A DNA stretch of 25,261 nt, taken from positions 1 to 25,261 of the forward strand of contig CANNNH010000007.1 of the NCBI GenBank assembly GCA_947505915.1, written 5' to 3'. This document shows, piece after piece, positions 8,202 to 16,328 of this stretch (the first letter of the stretch is position 1; each line of letters begins with the position of its first letter). Both the position numbers and the translations under genes were made by a program. The stretch comes from Comamonadaceae bacterium (GTDB taxonomy: Bacteria > Pseudomonadota > Gammaproteobacteria > Burkholderiales > Burkholderiaceae). A model generated the notes under the pieces. That model did not search any database, had not been told where the DNA came from, and saw only the letters and a list, made by a program, of their open reading frames with translations.

Positions 8202-10838
8202 TCAAACCCGCTCGCTCACCCAAGCCAGCACGGACCTGAGCGCATCAGGCAGTTTTGAAGCATCGGTGCCGCCGGCCATCGCCATATCAGCCTTGCCGCC
8301 GCCCTTGCCGCCGACCTGCTGCGCCACAAAGTTGACCAGCTCGCCGGCCTTGACCTTGCCGGTGCTGTCGGCGGTCACGCCGGCAGCGATCTGCACCTTG
8401 TCGCCGTCCACCGCGGCCAGCACGATGACGGCGGTTTTCAGCTTGTCTTTGAGCTTGTCCATGGTCTCGCGCAAGGTCTTGGCGTCAGCGCCTTCCAGAC
8501 GCGCGGACAACACTTTGATGCCCTTGACGTCAACGGCTTGCTGCATCAACTCGTCACCCTGGCTGGAAGCCACCTTGCCCTTGAGCGCAGCAACTTCTTT
8601 TTCCAGGCCACGCACCAGCTCCAGCACCTGAGCGATACGGCCTTGCAGCTCGGCCGGACTGGCCTTCAGGGTTGAAGCAGCCGCTTGCACGGTGTCTTCC
8701 AGAGACTGCAAATACGCCAGCGCATTGGCGCCGGTCACGGCCTCTACGCGGCGCACACCGGCGGCAACACCGCTTTCGGCGACGATTTTGAACAGCCCGA
8801 TGTCACCGGTGCGACCCACGTGGGTGCCGCCGCAGAGTTCTTTGCTCGAACCGATGCTCAGCACGCGAACGGTCTCGCCGTACTTCTCACCGAACAGCAT
8901 CATGGCGCCGGTTTTCTGTGCAGCCGCGAGGTCCATCACGGCGGCGTTGGTGGCCGCATTGGCCAGAATTTCGGCGTTCACAAGCACTTCAATTTCGCGG
9001 ATCTGCGTGTCGGTCACCGGAGAGTTGTGCGTGAAGTCAAAGCGCGTACGCTCGGCGTTGACCAAGCTGCCTTTTTGCTGCACGTGCTCGCCCAGCACTT
9101 CGCGCAAAGCCTTGTGCATGAGGTGAGTGGCGCTGTGGTTGCGCACAGTGGCAGCGCGCACACCGGTGTCAACCCTGGCGGTGACAGCGTCGCCGACCTT
9201 GAGCGCACCACTGGCAAGCGTGCCGTGGTGGCCGAACACATCGGACTTGATTTTGAGCGTGTCGTCCACCGCGAACACAGCACCCGCCGCCAGCAACTGG
9301 CCCTGGTCGCCCACTTGGCCGCCGCTCTCTGCATAAAAAGGGGTGGTGCTCAGCACCACGACGCCATTCTGGCCGGCCTGAAGCGCGGGCACCGCCACGC
9401 CCTCTGCATAAAGCGCGACCACTTTGGCAGGCTCTTCGAGCAGTTCGTAGCCGGTGAAGGCATGGCCCTCGCCGCTGTAGTCGAGCGCGCGGTCCATCTT
9501 GAACTTGCCGGCGGCTCTGGCCTGGCTTTTTTGCTTGTCCATGGCCAAGGCAAAGCCGGCTTCGTCCACGCTCAGGCCGCGCTCGCGGCAGACGTCGGCC
9601 GATAAATCCAGCGGAAAGCCATAGGTGTCGTGCAGTTTGAAAGCAACTTCGCCCGGCAGCACTTTGGCGCCGCCTGCCAGCGCCGCATCAAGAATGTCCA
9701 TCCCACTGGCCAGCGTTTCAAAAAAGCGCTCTTCCTCAATCTTCAAAATCTCGGTGATGCGCTTTTCATCGGCCTTCAGGCGCGGGTAGGCCTCGCCCAT
9801 CTGCACCACCAGATCGGCTACCAGCTTGTGGAAAAACGGCGTTTTTTTGCCCAGCAGGTAGCCGTGGCGAATGGCGCGGCGGATGATGCGGCGCTGCACG
9901 TAGCCGCGGCCTTCGTTGGACGGCACCACGCCGTCGCTCACCAAAAACGCGGTGGCGCGTATGTGATCGGCGATCACGCGCAGGCTCTTGTTGTTCAGGT
10001 TTGTTTCGCCGGTCTCGCGCGAGGCGGCCTTGATCAGTGCGTCAAAGATATCGATCTCGTAGTTGCTGTGCACATGCTGCAAGATGGCGGCCAGGCGCTC
10101 CAGTCCCATGCCGGTGTCCACGCAGGGCGCAGGCAACTTGACCAGGCTGCCGTCGGGCTGCATGTCGAACTGCATGAACACATGGTTCCAGATTTCGATG
10201 AAGCGGTCGCCGTCTTCGCCCGGGCTGCCGGGAGGGCCGCCAGGAATATGCTCGCCGTGGTCGTAAAAAATCTCGGAGCACGGGCCGCAGGGACCGGTGT
10301 CAGCCATCATCCAGAAGTTGTCTGAGGCGTATTTTTTGCCTTTGTTGTCGCCAATGCGCACGATGCGGTTGGCGGGAAGGCCAATTTCTTTGTGCCAGAT
10401 GTCATAGGCCTCGTCGTCGTCGATGTAGACCGTCACCATCAGTTTGTCGGCCGGCAGTTTGTACACCTGCGTGAGCAGTTCCCAGCCCCACTTGAGCGAG
10501 TCGCGTTTGAAGTAGTCGCCAAAACTCCAGTTGCCCAGCATCTCAAAAAAGGTGTGGTGGCGCGCGGTGTAACCCACGTTTTCCAGATCGTTGTGCTTGC
10601 CCCCGGCACGCAGGCAAGCCTGCACAGAGGCAGCCCGCACATAAGAGCGCTTGTCCGCGCCCAAAAAAACGTCTTTGAACTGAACCATGCCCGAGTTGGT
10701 GAACATCAGCGTCGGGTCATTGCCCGGCACGAGCGGGCTGCTGGCAACCACGGTGTGGCCTTTGGAGGCAAAGAAGTCGAGAAAAGACTTACGGATGTCG
10801 GCGACGCTCATAGCGTCAGTCGTGGTGGTGGGAGTCAT
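8202..10838 (-). CDS. alaS: Alanine--tRNA ligase
   Basis: AlaRS charges tRNA-Ala with alanine and hydrolyses misacylated Ser/Gly-tRNA. At 878 residues it is full length: the class II aminoacylation domain starts with [13 protein letters not shown] and [18 protein letters not shown], then [16 protein letters not shown]. The editing domain carries the zinc ligands HSATH (about 567-571) and CGGTH (about 667-671). The C-terminal oligomerisation/DHHA1 domain ends with [15 protein letters not shown]. The ATG at 10838 gives nine extra residues before a second ATG (MSVADIR), which may be the real start because most AlaRS begin near there. On the minus strand a GATAAT hexamer (10906-10911) is a possible -10 element about 70 bp upstream, but no good -35 is visible. 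Confidence 0.98.
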   Translation of the reverse strand: MTPTTTTDAMSVADIRKSFLDFFASKGHTVVASSPLVPGNDPTLMFTNSGMVQFKDVFLGADKRSYVRAASVQACLRAGGKHNDLENVGYTARHHTFFEMLGNWSFGDYFKRDSLKWGWELLTQVYKLPADKLMVTVYIDDDEAYDIWHKEIGLPANRIVRIGDNKGKKYASDNFWMMADTGPCGPCSEIFYDHGEHIPGGPPGSPGEDGDRFIEIWNHVFMQFDMQPDGSLVKLPAPCVDTGMGLERLAAILQHVHSNYEIDIFDALIKAASRETGETNLNNKSLRVIADHIRATAFLVSDGVVPSNEGRGYVQRRIIRRAIRHGYLLGKKTPFFHKLVADLVVQMGEAYPRLKADEKRITEILKIEEERFFETLASGMDILDAALAGGAKVLPGEVAFKLHDTYGFPLDLSADVCRERGLSVDEAGFALAMDKQKSQARAAGKFKMDRALDYSGEGHAFTGYELLEEPAKVVALYAEGVAVPALQAGQNGVVVLSTTPFYAESGGQVGDQGQLLAAGAVFAVDDTLKIKSDVFGHHGTLASGALKVGDAVTARVDTGVRAATVRNHSATHLMHKALREVLGEHVQQKGSLVNAERTRFDFTHNSPVTDTQIREIEVLVNAEILANAATNAAVMDLAAAQKTGAMMLFGEKYGETVRVLSIGSSKELCGGTHVGRTGDIGLFKIVAESGVAAGVRRVEAVTGANALAYLQSLEDTVQAAASTLKASPAELQGRIAQVLELVRGLEKEVAALKGKVASSQGDELMQQAVDVKGIKVLSARLEGADAKTLRETMDKLKDKLKTAVIVLAAVDGDKVQIAAGVTADSTGKVKAGELVNFVAQQVGGKGGGKADMAMAGGTDASKLPDALRSVLAWVSERV

Positions 10839-10971
10839 GGGGTAATTTTCAAAACGGTCATTGATTGCAGTTCAAGGCCAGCAGCTCGGGCTGTGTACAG
10901 GTCGAATTATCGCTGCTAGCCTGCCGCTGGCTCTTGCAAGGCGGCTGGACGCGACGCTAGCTCAGCCCCGC

Positions 10972-11355
10972 CTAGGCTGCAACTGGTTCAGACGCGCGGA
11001 TAAGTACCTCAGCAGGAATATGCAGTCCCTGGCTCAGCCTACGGATCATGTTGAGGGACAGCGAGCGCTTGTAGGACAAAACTTCATAAACTCGATTGAG
11101 TGAACCGATGTAAGGCACGAGGTCTTTGACTGTCATGCCGGACTGCTCCATTCGAAACTTAATTGCCTCAATAGGGTCAGGCGGATCAATCGGGTAGTGC
11201 TTGGCCTCGTAAGCCTGTACCAGCGTGCCCAGCACGTCAAGCCGTTCACCTGCGGGAGAGTCAGCAGCCGGGTCAAGGTCTATCAGCGCGGACACCTCGC
11301 GCAGCGCCGCAAGGTAGTCAGCTTCTGTACGGACAGGTTTGATTTCCATGATCAC
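10972..11355 (-). CDS. higA: HigA-type antitoxin
   Basis: The 127-residue antitoxin of a type II toxin-antitoxin pair (COG5499 group). It normally neutralises the HigB ribonuclease and represses its own operon. Family hallmarks are IKPVRTEADYLAAL near the start, AGERLDVLGTLVQAYEAKHYPI, DPPDPIEAIKFRMEQSGM, then the C-terminal helix-turn-helix DLVPYIGSLNRVYEVLSYKR and MIRRLSQGLHIPAEVLI. Its start overlaps the end of the toxin gene by 4 bp (ATGA), typical of coupled pairs. The toxin-first order matches higBA. It is transcribed toward alaS on the same strand with a gap of about 130 bp. Confidence 0.93.
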   Translation of the reverse strand: MIMEIKPVRTEADYLAALREVSALIDLDPAADSPAGERLDVLGTLVQAYEAKHYPIDPPDPIEAIKFRMEQSGMTVKDLVPYIGSLNRVYEVLSYKRSLSLNMIRRLSQGLHIPAEVLIRASEPVAA

Positions 11356-11669
11356 ACTCCTTTGAATTGGTCCACTACGGTTGCATCTACTTTGTCGTAT
11401 TCGGCATGTGTGCCAATGAACTTCACGTAGACATACTGCATCCTGTAAGCAATCGCCACGATCAGTCTGTAGTCGTTTCCCTTGATGTTGAAAACGACGC
11501 GGTTATTTGCAATGATGCTGGCGTTCGCGTATTGGTTCTTCACATCCTGTGGGCACGTCCATTGGGCTAATTTAGCCTCAGCAAACCATGCCTTCAGAGC
11601 ACCCTGCGCCGCACTTCGCCGGGGCTTTTGCCAATAAGATTGAAGATTTCGCAGAGCAACTACATGCAT
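11352..11669 (-). CDS. higB: HigB-type mRNA interferase toxin
   Basis: A 105-residue RelE/ParE-fold toxin of the HigB_toxin family, which cleaves mRNA on the ribosome when not bound by HigA. The sequence matches the family throughout: N-terminal RNLQSYW, the acidic-aromatic LKAWFAEAKLAQW, the DVKNQYANASIIANNRVVFNIKG core, YRLIVAIAYRMQYVYVKFIGTH and the C-terminal EYDKVDA. No truncation is visible, so it should be functional. ATG at 11669 is chosen; another ATG four bases upstream is out of frame. It is the first gene of the higBA operon, with a possible operator just upstream (11681-11697). Confidence 0.93.
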   Translation of the reverse strand: MHVVALRNLQSYWQKPRRSAAQGALKAWFAEAKLAQWTCPQDVKNQYANASIIANNRVVFNIKGNDYRLIVAIAYRMQYVYVKFIGTHAEYDKVDATVVDQFKGV

Positions 11670-11680
11670 GCTCGTAGTTT

Positions 11681-11697
11681 AGTACCAAAATGGGACT
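11681..11697 (-). promoter_or_regulatory. Candidate HigA operator upstream of higB
   Basis: An imperfect inverted repeat, AGTACC-AAAAT-GGGACT (5 of 6 pairs), lies 12-28 bp upstream of the higB start. HigA proteins autoregulate by binding such repeats near their promoter. On the minus strand a weak TTGCAG and TAAACT pair with 17 bp spacing overlaps it. This is inferred from position and symmetry only. Confidence 0.3.
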
Positions 11698-11799
11698 GCT
11701 GCAAGTTATCTTTAAATGTTGACTTCACGGGTGTCTACATCAAGGGATAAACACATGGCCACAGGCCGCAAGCTTGCGATTCTTGTCCCGGGAAAAACC

Positions 11800-11805
11800 T
11801 ACAAT
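11800..11805 (+). promoter_or_regulatory. Probable -10 element of the tRNA-Gly promoter
   Basis: TACAAT (5 of 6 matches to the sigma-70 -10 consensus) ends 9 bp before the tRNA-Gly gene, the right place for its start site. No convincing -35 lies at the ideal distance; TTGCGA at 11774-11779 would need a 20 bp spacer. Confidence 0.4.
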
Positions 11806-11814
11806 CATGGCATC

Positions 11815-11888
11815 GCGGGTGTCGTTCAATGGTAGGACTCTTGCTTCCCAAGCAAATAACGTGGGTTCGATTCCCATCACCCGCTCCA
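11815..11888 (+). tRNA. tRNA-Gly (anticodon CCC)
   Basis: A 74-nt tRNA with encoded 3' CCA. Acceptor stem GCGGGTG pairs with CACCCGC. The D arm is GTTC-AATGGTA-GGAC, the anticodon loop TTCCCAA places CCC at 11847-11849, and the T arm is GTGGG-TTCGATT-CCCAT. The discriminator is T, as in bacterial tRNA-Gly. The anticodon stem CTTGC/GCAAA has four pairs plus a terminal C-A mismatch (C27-A43). It reads GGG codons. It is encoded between higBA (divergent) and an accessory-looking stretch. Confidence 0.95.
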
Positions 11889-12080
11889 CAGGATCGTTTC
11901 AGATCGTATCAAGAAGTCTGATAACCCACACGGTAGCCGGCGGCTGTCCAAGGCAGGCTTTGCTGGCCATTGGCAGAGCCTTCAAATAAACCCAAAGGCG
12001 CTTAAAAACCGAAGCAGCATCGGCGCGATGAGGTCTGTAGAAACCCCTTGAAGCGAATGATCAACCCCGATGGGATGAAT

Positions 12081-12100
12081 TTAGGCTCAGCTTAGGCTCA
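12081..12100 (+). repeat. Tandem 9-bp direct repeat TTAGGCTCA
   Basis: TTAGGCTCA occurs at 12081-12089 and again at 12092-12100, separated by GC, giving an 11-bp period (about one helical turn). That spacing is common for paired regulator half-sites. It lies about 95 bp upstream of the H-NS-like ORF. No function is assigned. Confidence 0.45.
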
Positions 12101-12148
12101 AAAGAGAGAGTTTTTGAGAGCTTTTATGGGGATTCATGAATTACTATT

Positions 12149-12182
12149 TTGATGAAGCTTCACTTCATCAACCCGTTTTTTT
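12149..12182 (+). terminator. Hairpin plus T-tract, possible rho-independent terminator
   Basis: TTGATGAAG (12149-12157), a 5-nt loop and CTTCATCAA (12163-12171) form a perfect 9-bp stem, followed after four bases by seven T (12176-12182). The stem is AT-rich, so termination may be weak. It could end a tRNA-Gly transcript, or act as an operator, since it sits only 11 bp before the H-NS-like start codon. Confidence 0.4.
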
Positions 12183-12193
12183 AAAAGCCAGCC

Positions 12194-12553
12194 ATGCCAG
12201 ACATTGAAGACCTGCAAAAAATCAAGGCCGCCCTTGAAGAGCAAATTGCACAGGCGATGGAGGAAAAAGCCAGGCTCAAAAAACAGGAAGAAGTGGAGCG
12301 AGTCAAGGCGCGCGAAGCTGAGATCGCCACTGGCCTCAAAGAAATTTCCATATTGATGCGTCAATACCGGTTGAGTAAAGAACATCTTTTCAAGGCTGCG
12401 AAAAGCGCAATGCCGAAGCAAGTCGCCGGCGCCGAGGGCGGGCCACTGGCAGGGAATTCAACCCTAACGATATTCGCGATGATTCCAGTTTTGAGTTTGA
12501 ACGCCCTGCCGTGTCCAATGAGCCGGCCCGACCCATGTCGGTGGAAGAAATGA
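12194..12553 (+). CDS. H-NS-like N-terminal domain protein, C-terminus lost or frameshifted
   Basis: A 119-residue open frame. Residues 1 to about 75 are a charged helical segment (DLQKIKAALEEQIAQAMEEK, KKQEEVERVKAREAEI) ending in ISILMRQYRLSKEHLFKAAK. That segment resembles the H-NS-family oligomerisation domain and its 'eygls-edLF' motif. The expected C-terminal DNA-binding signature (YRDP..G..WSGRGR) is absent. After about residue 80 the sequence becomes low-quality (LTIFAMIPVLSLNALPCPM), while coding-like sequence appears in another frame (12379-12600). The most likely state is a truncated or frameshifted gene. A partner-type protein with only the dimerisation domain is the alternative. 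No strong ribosome-binding site is visible. Confidence 0.45.
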   Translation: MPDIEDLQKIKAALEEQIAQAMEEKARLKKQEEVERVKAREAEIATGLKEISILMRQYRLSKEHLFKAAKSAMPKQVAGAEGGPLAGNSTLTIFAMIPVLSLNALPCPMSRPDPCRWKK

Positions 12554-12600
12554 GGCAGTTCTATGGGCAGCTTGATGCTATGCAGCCCGGGTCGGCCTAA
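12379..12600 (+). pseudogene. Coding-like remnant in a second frame after the H-NS-like ORF
   Basis: This frame has no start codon near its beginning (a stop lies at 12376-12378) and ends with TAA at 12598-12600. From about 12454 it reads as hydrophilic, acidic protein: EFNPNDIRDDSSFEFERP, then SNEPARPMSVEEMRQFYGQL and DAMQPGSA. Codon use looks normal for the window, unlike the upstream frame over the same bases. It could be the true C-terminus of the 12194 gene after a -1 shift near 12420-12450, or the tail of a different eroded gene. I do not recognise the family. Confidence 0.35.
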
Positions 12601-12756
12601 CCCCTACGCAGAAAAAATCGCCTACTCACTCCAACGCGAGCAAGACGCTTTCCATCCATCACGCCCGGTCAGACGAACTCAGGAAGCAAGTCGCGCAGTG
12701 CGAGAAAGCAGTATGCTAGTGGAATACTCGCTCAATCTCATTAAGAGGTCCTTCCC

Positions 12757-13167
12757 ATGGAAACCAAGACTTTGACTGGCGCTTGCCTGTGCGGTAGCGT
12801 CCGCTACACCGTGCAAGGCGACCCGCAACGCGCTTATCACTGCCACTGTGATCGGTGCCGCAAAGCAACTGGAACAGGCCATGCGTCGAACATGGTTGTC
12901 GCCGGCACCCTCACTTGGAACGCTGGCGAGGCGCTGGTGCGGCAGTTCAAGGTGCCCGAGGCCCAGCGTTTCACGAATACGTTCTGCAGTGAATGTGGCG
13001 GACGGGTTCCGCGGTCGGTTTCGGGGTCGGGCATGGTCATGATCCCGATGGGGTCGCTGAACGACGACCCGGGAATCGAACCCCAGGCTCGGATCTTCCT
13101 AGGCTCGGGGGCGGCTTGGTCGTGCAACGGCCAGGTGCTGCCAGGCTACGACGCGATACCGGGCTGA
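12757..13167 (+). CDS. GFA/CENP-V family zinc-binding protein
   Basis: A 136-residue protein of the GFA family (glutathione-dependent formaldehyde-activating enzyme/CENP-V fold). The zinc-ligand pattern is clear: C10 and C12 in GACLCGSVRY, the HCHCDRC block with C31 and C34, and C77/C80 in FCSECGG. Members were first linked to S-hydroxymethylglutathione formation, but most are uncharacterised small zinc proteins, so a formaldehyde role is not assured. The start has a good ribosome-binding site (AAGAGG about 8 bp before ATG). It stands alone at the end of the accessory-looking pocket and converges on scoB. Confidence 0.88.
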   Translation: METKTLTGACLCGSVRYTVQGDPQRAYHCHCDRCRKATGTGHASNMVVAGTLTWNAGEALVRQFKVPEAQRFTNTFCSECGGRVPRSVSGSGMVMIPMGSLNDDPGIEPQARIFLGSGAAWSCNGQVLPGYDAIPG

Positions 13168-13176
13168 AGGGCGCGC

Positions 13177-13213
13177 CTCTGAGCGGTGAACTAGATTTCC
13201 TGGCCGTTCAGAG
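13177..13213. terminator. Hairpin between convergent GFA and scoB genes
   Basis: CTCTGAGCGG (13177-13186) and CCGTTCAGAG (13204-13213) form a 10-bp stem with one G-U pair and a 17-nt loop, just after the GFA stop and before the scoB 3' end. There is no T-tract on either strand, so intrinsic termination is uncertain. Confidence 0.3.
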
Positions 13214-13281
13214 CTGAGTATTTCCGGCTCATGAGCGTAGTCATGGTTGCGCATCGAGCTGGAATCCGCTCTTGGCGCAGA

Positions 13282-13920
13282 TCAAATCAGCGTCACGCCG
13301 GTTTTGGATTGCAGATGTTCGCGCGTCACACCCGGCGCCATCTCTACCACTTTGAGGCCTTGCGGCATCACGTCCATCACGGCCAGGTCGGTGATGATGC
13401 GGTCGACCACGCCCACGCCTGTCAAGGGCAAAGTGCATTGAGGCAGGATCTTCAGGTCCTCGGTGCCGTCTTTCTTTTTGGCCACGTGTTCCATCAGCAC
13501 GATGACGCGCTTGACGCCCGCCACCAGGTCCATGGCACCGCCCATGCCCTTGACCATCTTGCCGGGGATCATCCAGTTGGCCAGGTCGCCCTGCTCGCTG
13601 ACTTGCATCGCACCCAGAATGGACAGGTTGATCTTGCCGCCGCGGATCATGGCAAAGCTGTCGTGGCTGCCAAAAATCGACGAGCCGGGAATGGTGGTCA
13701 CGGTCTGCTTGCCGGCGTTGATCAGGTCAGCGTCCACCGCGTCTTCGGTCGGAAAAGCGCCGATGCCGAGCATGCCGTTTTCAGACTGCAGCCAGACTTC
13801 CTTGTCGGCCGGTACAAAGTTGGCCACCAGCGTCGGAATGCCGATGCCGAGGTTGACGTAAAAACCGTCTTCGAGTTCCTGGGCCGCGCGCGCGGCCATC
13901 TGGTCTTGGGTCCAAGGCAT
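13282..13920 (-). CDS. scoB: 3-oxoacid CoA-transferase subunit B
   Basis: The beta subunit of succinyl-CoA:3-oxoacid CoA-transferase, which moves CoA between succinyl-CoA and acetoacetate in ketone-body or PHB/leucine-type catabolism. The 212-residue product has the catalytic motif SENGMLG with the nucleophilic Glu47, preceded by [13 protein letters not shown], and [19 protein letters not shown] later. Length and motifs match ScoB/AtoA. Close relatives act on 3-oxoadipate (PcaJ), so substrate choice rests on overall resemblance. It lies 1 bp after scoA, clearly one operon. Confidence 0.93.
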   Translation of the reverse strand: MPWTQDQMAARAAQELEDGFYVNLGIGIPTLVANFVPADKEVWLQSENGMLGIGAFPTEDAVDADLINAGKQTVTTIPGSSIFGSHDSFAMIRGGKINLSILGAMQVSEQGDLANWMIPGKMVKGMGGAMDLVAGVKRVIVLMEHVAKKKDGTEDLKILPQCTLPLTGVGVVDRIITDLAVMDVMPQGLKVVEMAPGVTREHLQSKTGVTLI

Positions 13921-13921
13921 C

Positions 13922-14641
13922 TCAAGCTCCTGCGGGGGTGTTGGCGGGGACGGTCACGGTGCGCTTTTCAATGCGCTTTTCAGGGGTGGCATTGAGCACG
14001 ATGCGGTGCACGTAAATGCCGGGCAAATGAATGTCGTCCGGTGCCAGCTCGCCCACTTCCACAATTTTCTCGACCTCGACGATGCACAGCTTGCCGGCCA
14101 TGGCCGCGGCCGGGTTGAAGTTGCGCGCCGTCAAGCGAAAGCGCAGGTTGCCCGACTTGTCAGCCACATCCGCCTTGACGAGGGCAATGTCCGGCACCAG
14201 CGCGCGTTCCATCACATACATCTCGCCGTCAAACTCGCGCAACTCCTTGCCCTCGGCCACCATCGTGCCAACGCCGGTCTTGGTGAAAAACGCCGGAATG
14301 CCAGCGCCGCCGGCGCGCAGCTTTTCAGCCAAGGTGCCCTGCGGCGTGAACTCTAGCGCCAGCTCACCGGCCAGGTACTGGCGCTCAAACTCTTTGTTCT
14401 CGCCCACGTAGCTTGAAATCATTTTTTTGACCTGCCGCGTGTCCAGCAGCTTGCCCAGGCCAAAGCCGTCCACGCCGGCGTTGTTGGCAATCACGGTGAG
14501 GTTTTGCACGCCGCTGTCTTTGACGGCCTCAATCAGCGCCTCAGGAATGCCGCACAAACCAAAACCGCCCACAGCCATGAGCTGGCCGTCTTTGACCACG
14601 CCCTTCAAAGCCGCGTCAGCGGATGGAAAAATTTTGTTCAC
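13922..14641 (-). CDS. scoA: 3-oxoacid CoA-transferase subunit A
   Basis: The alpha subunit of the same CoA-transferase, 239 residues. The glycine-rich [16 protein letters not shown] block (about 24-39), [35 protein letters not shown] and the [14 protein letters not shown] segment are family hallmarks. The start is GTG 14641, supported by GGAG about seven bases upstream (CCGGAGACATCTGTG on the minus strand). Its first gene position and the roughly 100 bp divergent gap to the HerA-like gene place the scoAB promoter at 14642-14743, though no clear -35/-10 pair stands out. Confidence 0.93.
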   Translation of the reverse strand: MNKIFPSADAALKGVVKDGQLMAVGGFGLCGIPEALIEAVKDSGVQNLTVIANNAGVDGFGLGKLLDTRQVKKMISSYVGENKEFERQYLAGELALEFTPQGTLAEKLRAGGAGIPAFFTKTGVGTMVAEGKELREFDGEMYVMERALVPDIALVKADVADKSGNLRFRLTARNFNPAAAMAGKLCIVEVEKIVEVGELAPDDIHLPGIYVHRIVLNATPEKRIEKRTVTVPANTPAGA

Positions 14642-14743
14642 AGATGTCTCCGGTTAAAGCTGTCGAGCCCGCATGAGCCCACCAGCAAGTGCTCAGCGAT
14701 GATACCCAATCAGCTGCTGACTCAGGCCTGACGCTGAGGCCCC

Positions 14744-16252
14744 ATGGGAGCCATTGAGCAGTACTGCGTTTTTGTGCCGCCGCCCGAGCTTCTCGATATT
14801 TTGACCAACGGCGTGGTGAACCCTTTGCAGCGCATTCATTTCGGTGTGCTGCGCACCTCAGAAACGCAAAGCGCTGGCAGCAAAACCCAAAAAATTCTGC
14901 TGTCCATGCTGGATATACGGGGCAAGCGAACTGCTGTGTTTGGCAAAACGCGGCTGGGGAAATCTAACGCGGTCAAGCTGGTGGTGCAGGGCATGCTGGA
15001 TGTGACTGGCGAAAGCCAAAACGTAGGCCAGCTCATTTTTGACGTGAACGGCGAATATGCCAACGACAACCCGCAAGACGGCAACCAGTCGATCGCGTCC
15101 ATTTACGCTAACCGCTGCCTGGTTTATCACTTGTCCCCCCGCGGCGGCAATGACCATGGCCGCTTGCTGCGCTTTAATTTTTACGAACAAAGCGACAAGA
15201 CGCTGGCGATTTTTCGAGAGCTGCTGCCGCCCAGCATGTCAGAGTCCGAATATGTGCAGCCGCTGCTGAACTGCCGCATACCCGCTTTGAGCCGGCTGCC
15301 TGACGAGGCCGACGAAATCGTGAACCGCCGGGTGCGCAAGGTCATGATGCTCTGGACCCTGCTGGACGCCGCTGGCTTTGAATTCAACCAGGACAAACTG
15401 CTTGAACTTCTGACTGGTCTGGGCGTTCGCCAGCCCTTTAACCCGCAACTACCGCAAGCACTGCGCAACAACGTTTACCAGTCCATTCTGCACAAGCCGA
15501 CACCCGCTGCACCCAACAATTTCCGGGACATGGCCACCGAGATGATGGGCGTGTCGCGCTTCATGCTCGACTACGAGAACGACCCTGCCCTGGTGCGCAA
15601 GGACGAGCCGCTGTTTGACCTGGACGAAAGAGTCATGGCCCAGTTTCTCAACCCCAAGTCCTCAGCCGGGCCTTACGTCTTGCGCTCCTGCCTGCCTTTT
15701 CATTCGTCCGATTGCGACAACTTCATGACCGAGGTGCTGGCGGCGCTCGATGACGGTAAAACCGCCATCATTGACCTGGGCAGCGCCAGTGAACAGATCG
15801 TGCGGTATTTTTCCCGCACCTTGTCCACAGCGGTCTTTCAAGCCCAGGAAGCGAAATTTGTCAGCAATACCTTGCAAGGGCGATTTGTGCAAATTTACTT
15901 TGAAGAAGCCCACATGATCTTTCCGCAGAGCACGGGGCCGGTGACAGACATTTACTCCCGCTTTGCCAAGGAGGGGGCTAAATTCAACATTGGTATCGCG
16001 TACTCGACCCAGTCGCCCTCTACCGTGAACAAAGACTTGCTGGCGCAGACAGAAAACTTCTTTATCGGACACCTTTCAAGCCGGCCCGAAGCCGAGTTGC
16101 TGTCCAACGTGCAGCATGCCTTCAAGGGTCTCGAAGAAGACATCATGTATTGGCGCACCCCCGGCTTGATGCGGGTGCTGACCTATTCACACCGCTATCC
16201 CCTGCCGGTGCAGGTGGCCCGGTTCACAGGGCGTTCATTGCTGGCCGACTGA
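14744..16252 (+). CDS. HerA-like ATPase (DUF87), short N-terminus
   Basis: A 502-residue P-loop ATPase of the HerA/FtsK superfamily, hexameric DNA translocases. Walker A is GKTRLGKS (67-74), the HerA-type FDVNGEY follows at about 99-105, the Walker B region is YFEEAH (385-390, Glu-Glu before AH), and the sensor-like STQSPS is at about 421-426. HerA proteins usually have a beta-barrel domain of roughly 130 residues or more before Walker A; only 66 residues are present here. An in-frame stop at 14735-14737 prevents a longer start than ATG 14744. Bacterial relatives commonly pair with a nuclease, NurA, or a SIR2/DUF4297 effector in anti-phage systems. No such partner flanks it: scoA is divergent upstream and an AhpD-like gene follows. 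Confidence 0.85.
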   Translation: MGAIEQYCVFVPPPELLDILTNGVVNPLQRIHFGVLRTSETQSAGSKTQKILLSMLDIRGKRTAVFGKTRLGKSNAVKLVVQGMLDVTGESQNVGQLIFDVNGEYANDNPQDGNQSIASIYANRCLVYHLSPRGGNDHGRLLRFNFYEQSDKTLAIFRELLPPSMSESEYVQPLLNCRIPALSRLPDEADEIVNRRVRKVMMLWTLLDAAGFEFNQDKLLELLTGLGVRQPFNPQLPQALRNNVYQSILHKPTPAAPNNFRDMATEMMGVSRFMLDYENDPALVRKDEPLFDLDERVMAQFLNPKSSAGPYVLRSCLPFHSSDCDNFMTEVLAALDDGKTAIIDLGSASEQIVRYFSRTLSTAVFQAQEAKFVSNTLQGRFVQIYFEEAHMIFPQSTGPVTDIYSRFAKEGAKFNIGIAYSTQSPSTVNKDLLAQTENFFIGHLSSRPEAELLSNVQHAFKGLEEDIMYWRTPGLMRVLTYSHRYPLPVQVARFTGRSLLAD

Positions 16253-16328
16253 ATTTAAACGACGCAGGCCAAGCGCCCAGGCTCTTATGATGCAGAAAAA
16301 TAATTTTTCTACAAAACCCGGAGCCCCC

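Larger units (their letters stand above)
11889..12193 (+). other. Non-coding stretch downstream of tRNA-Gly
   Basis: About 305 bp with no credible ORF. It is more AT-rich toward its 3' half and contains two 9-bp direct repeats (12081-12100), a GAGAG-rich patch and a terminator-like hairpin (12149-12182). I see no copy of the tRNA 3' end that would mark an integration site, no transposase remnant and no second tRNA. Confidence 0.5.

Noticed and set aside
8174..8209. Imperfect inverted repeat GGTTGAAG/CTTCAAACC between the second permease and alaS.
   Set aside because: One base bulged, a long loop, no T-tract and overlap with alaS coding sequence; too weak to call a terminator.
8685..10325. 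Long open frames on the plus strand opposite alaS (about 306 and 231 codons).
   Set aside because: They lie wholly inside the well-conserved alaS gene, are His/Ala/Gly-rich shadow translations, and match no family.
11774..11989. 71-codon frame across the tRNA-Gly gene.
   Set aside because: It reads through a structurally complete tRNA; no credible protein.
12653..12670. CCATCACGCCCGG resembling the tRNA-Gly 3' end, as a possible attachment-site repeat.
   Set aside because: The similarity is short and contains mismatches; no integrase or matching flank is present.
12563..12775. 70-codon frame between the H-NS-like ORF and the GFA gene.
   Set aside because: It overlaps the GFA start, lacks a recognisable domain, and the same bases look more coding-like in other frames.
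13231..13995. 254-codon plus-strand frame.
   Set aside because: Lies opposite scoB and the end of scoA, which have clear catalytic motifs.
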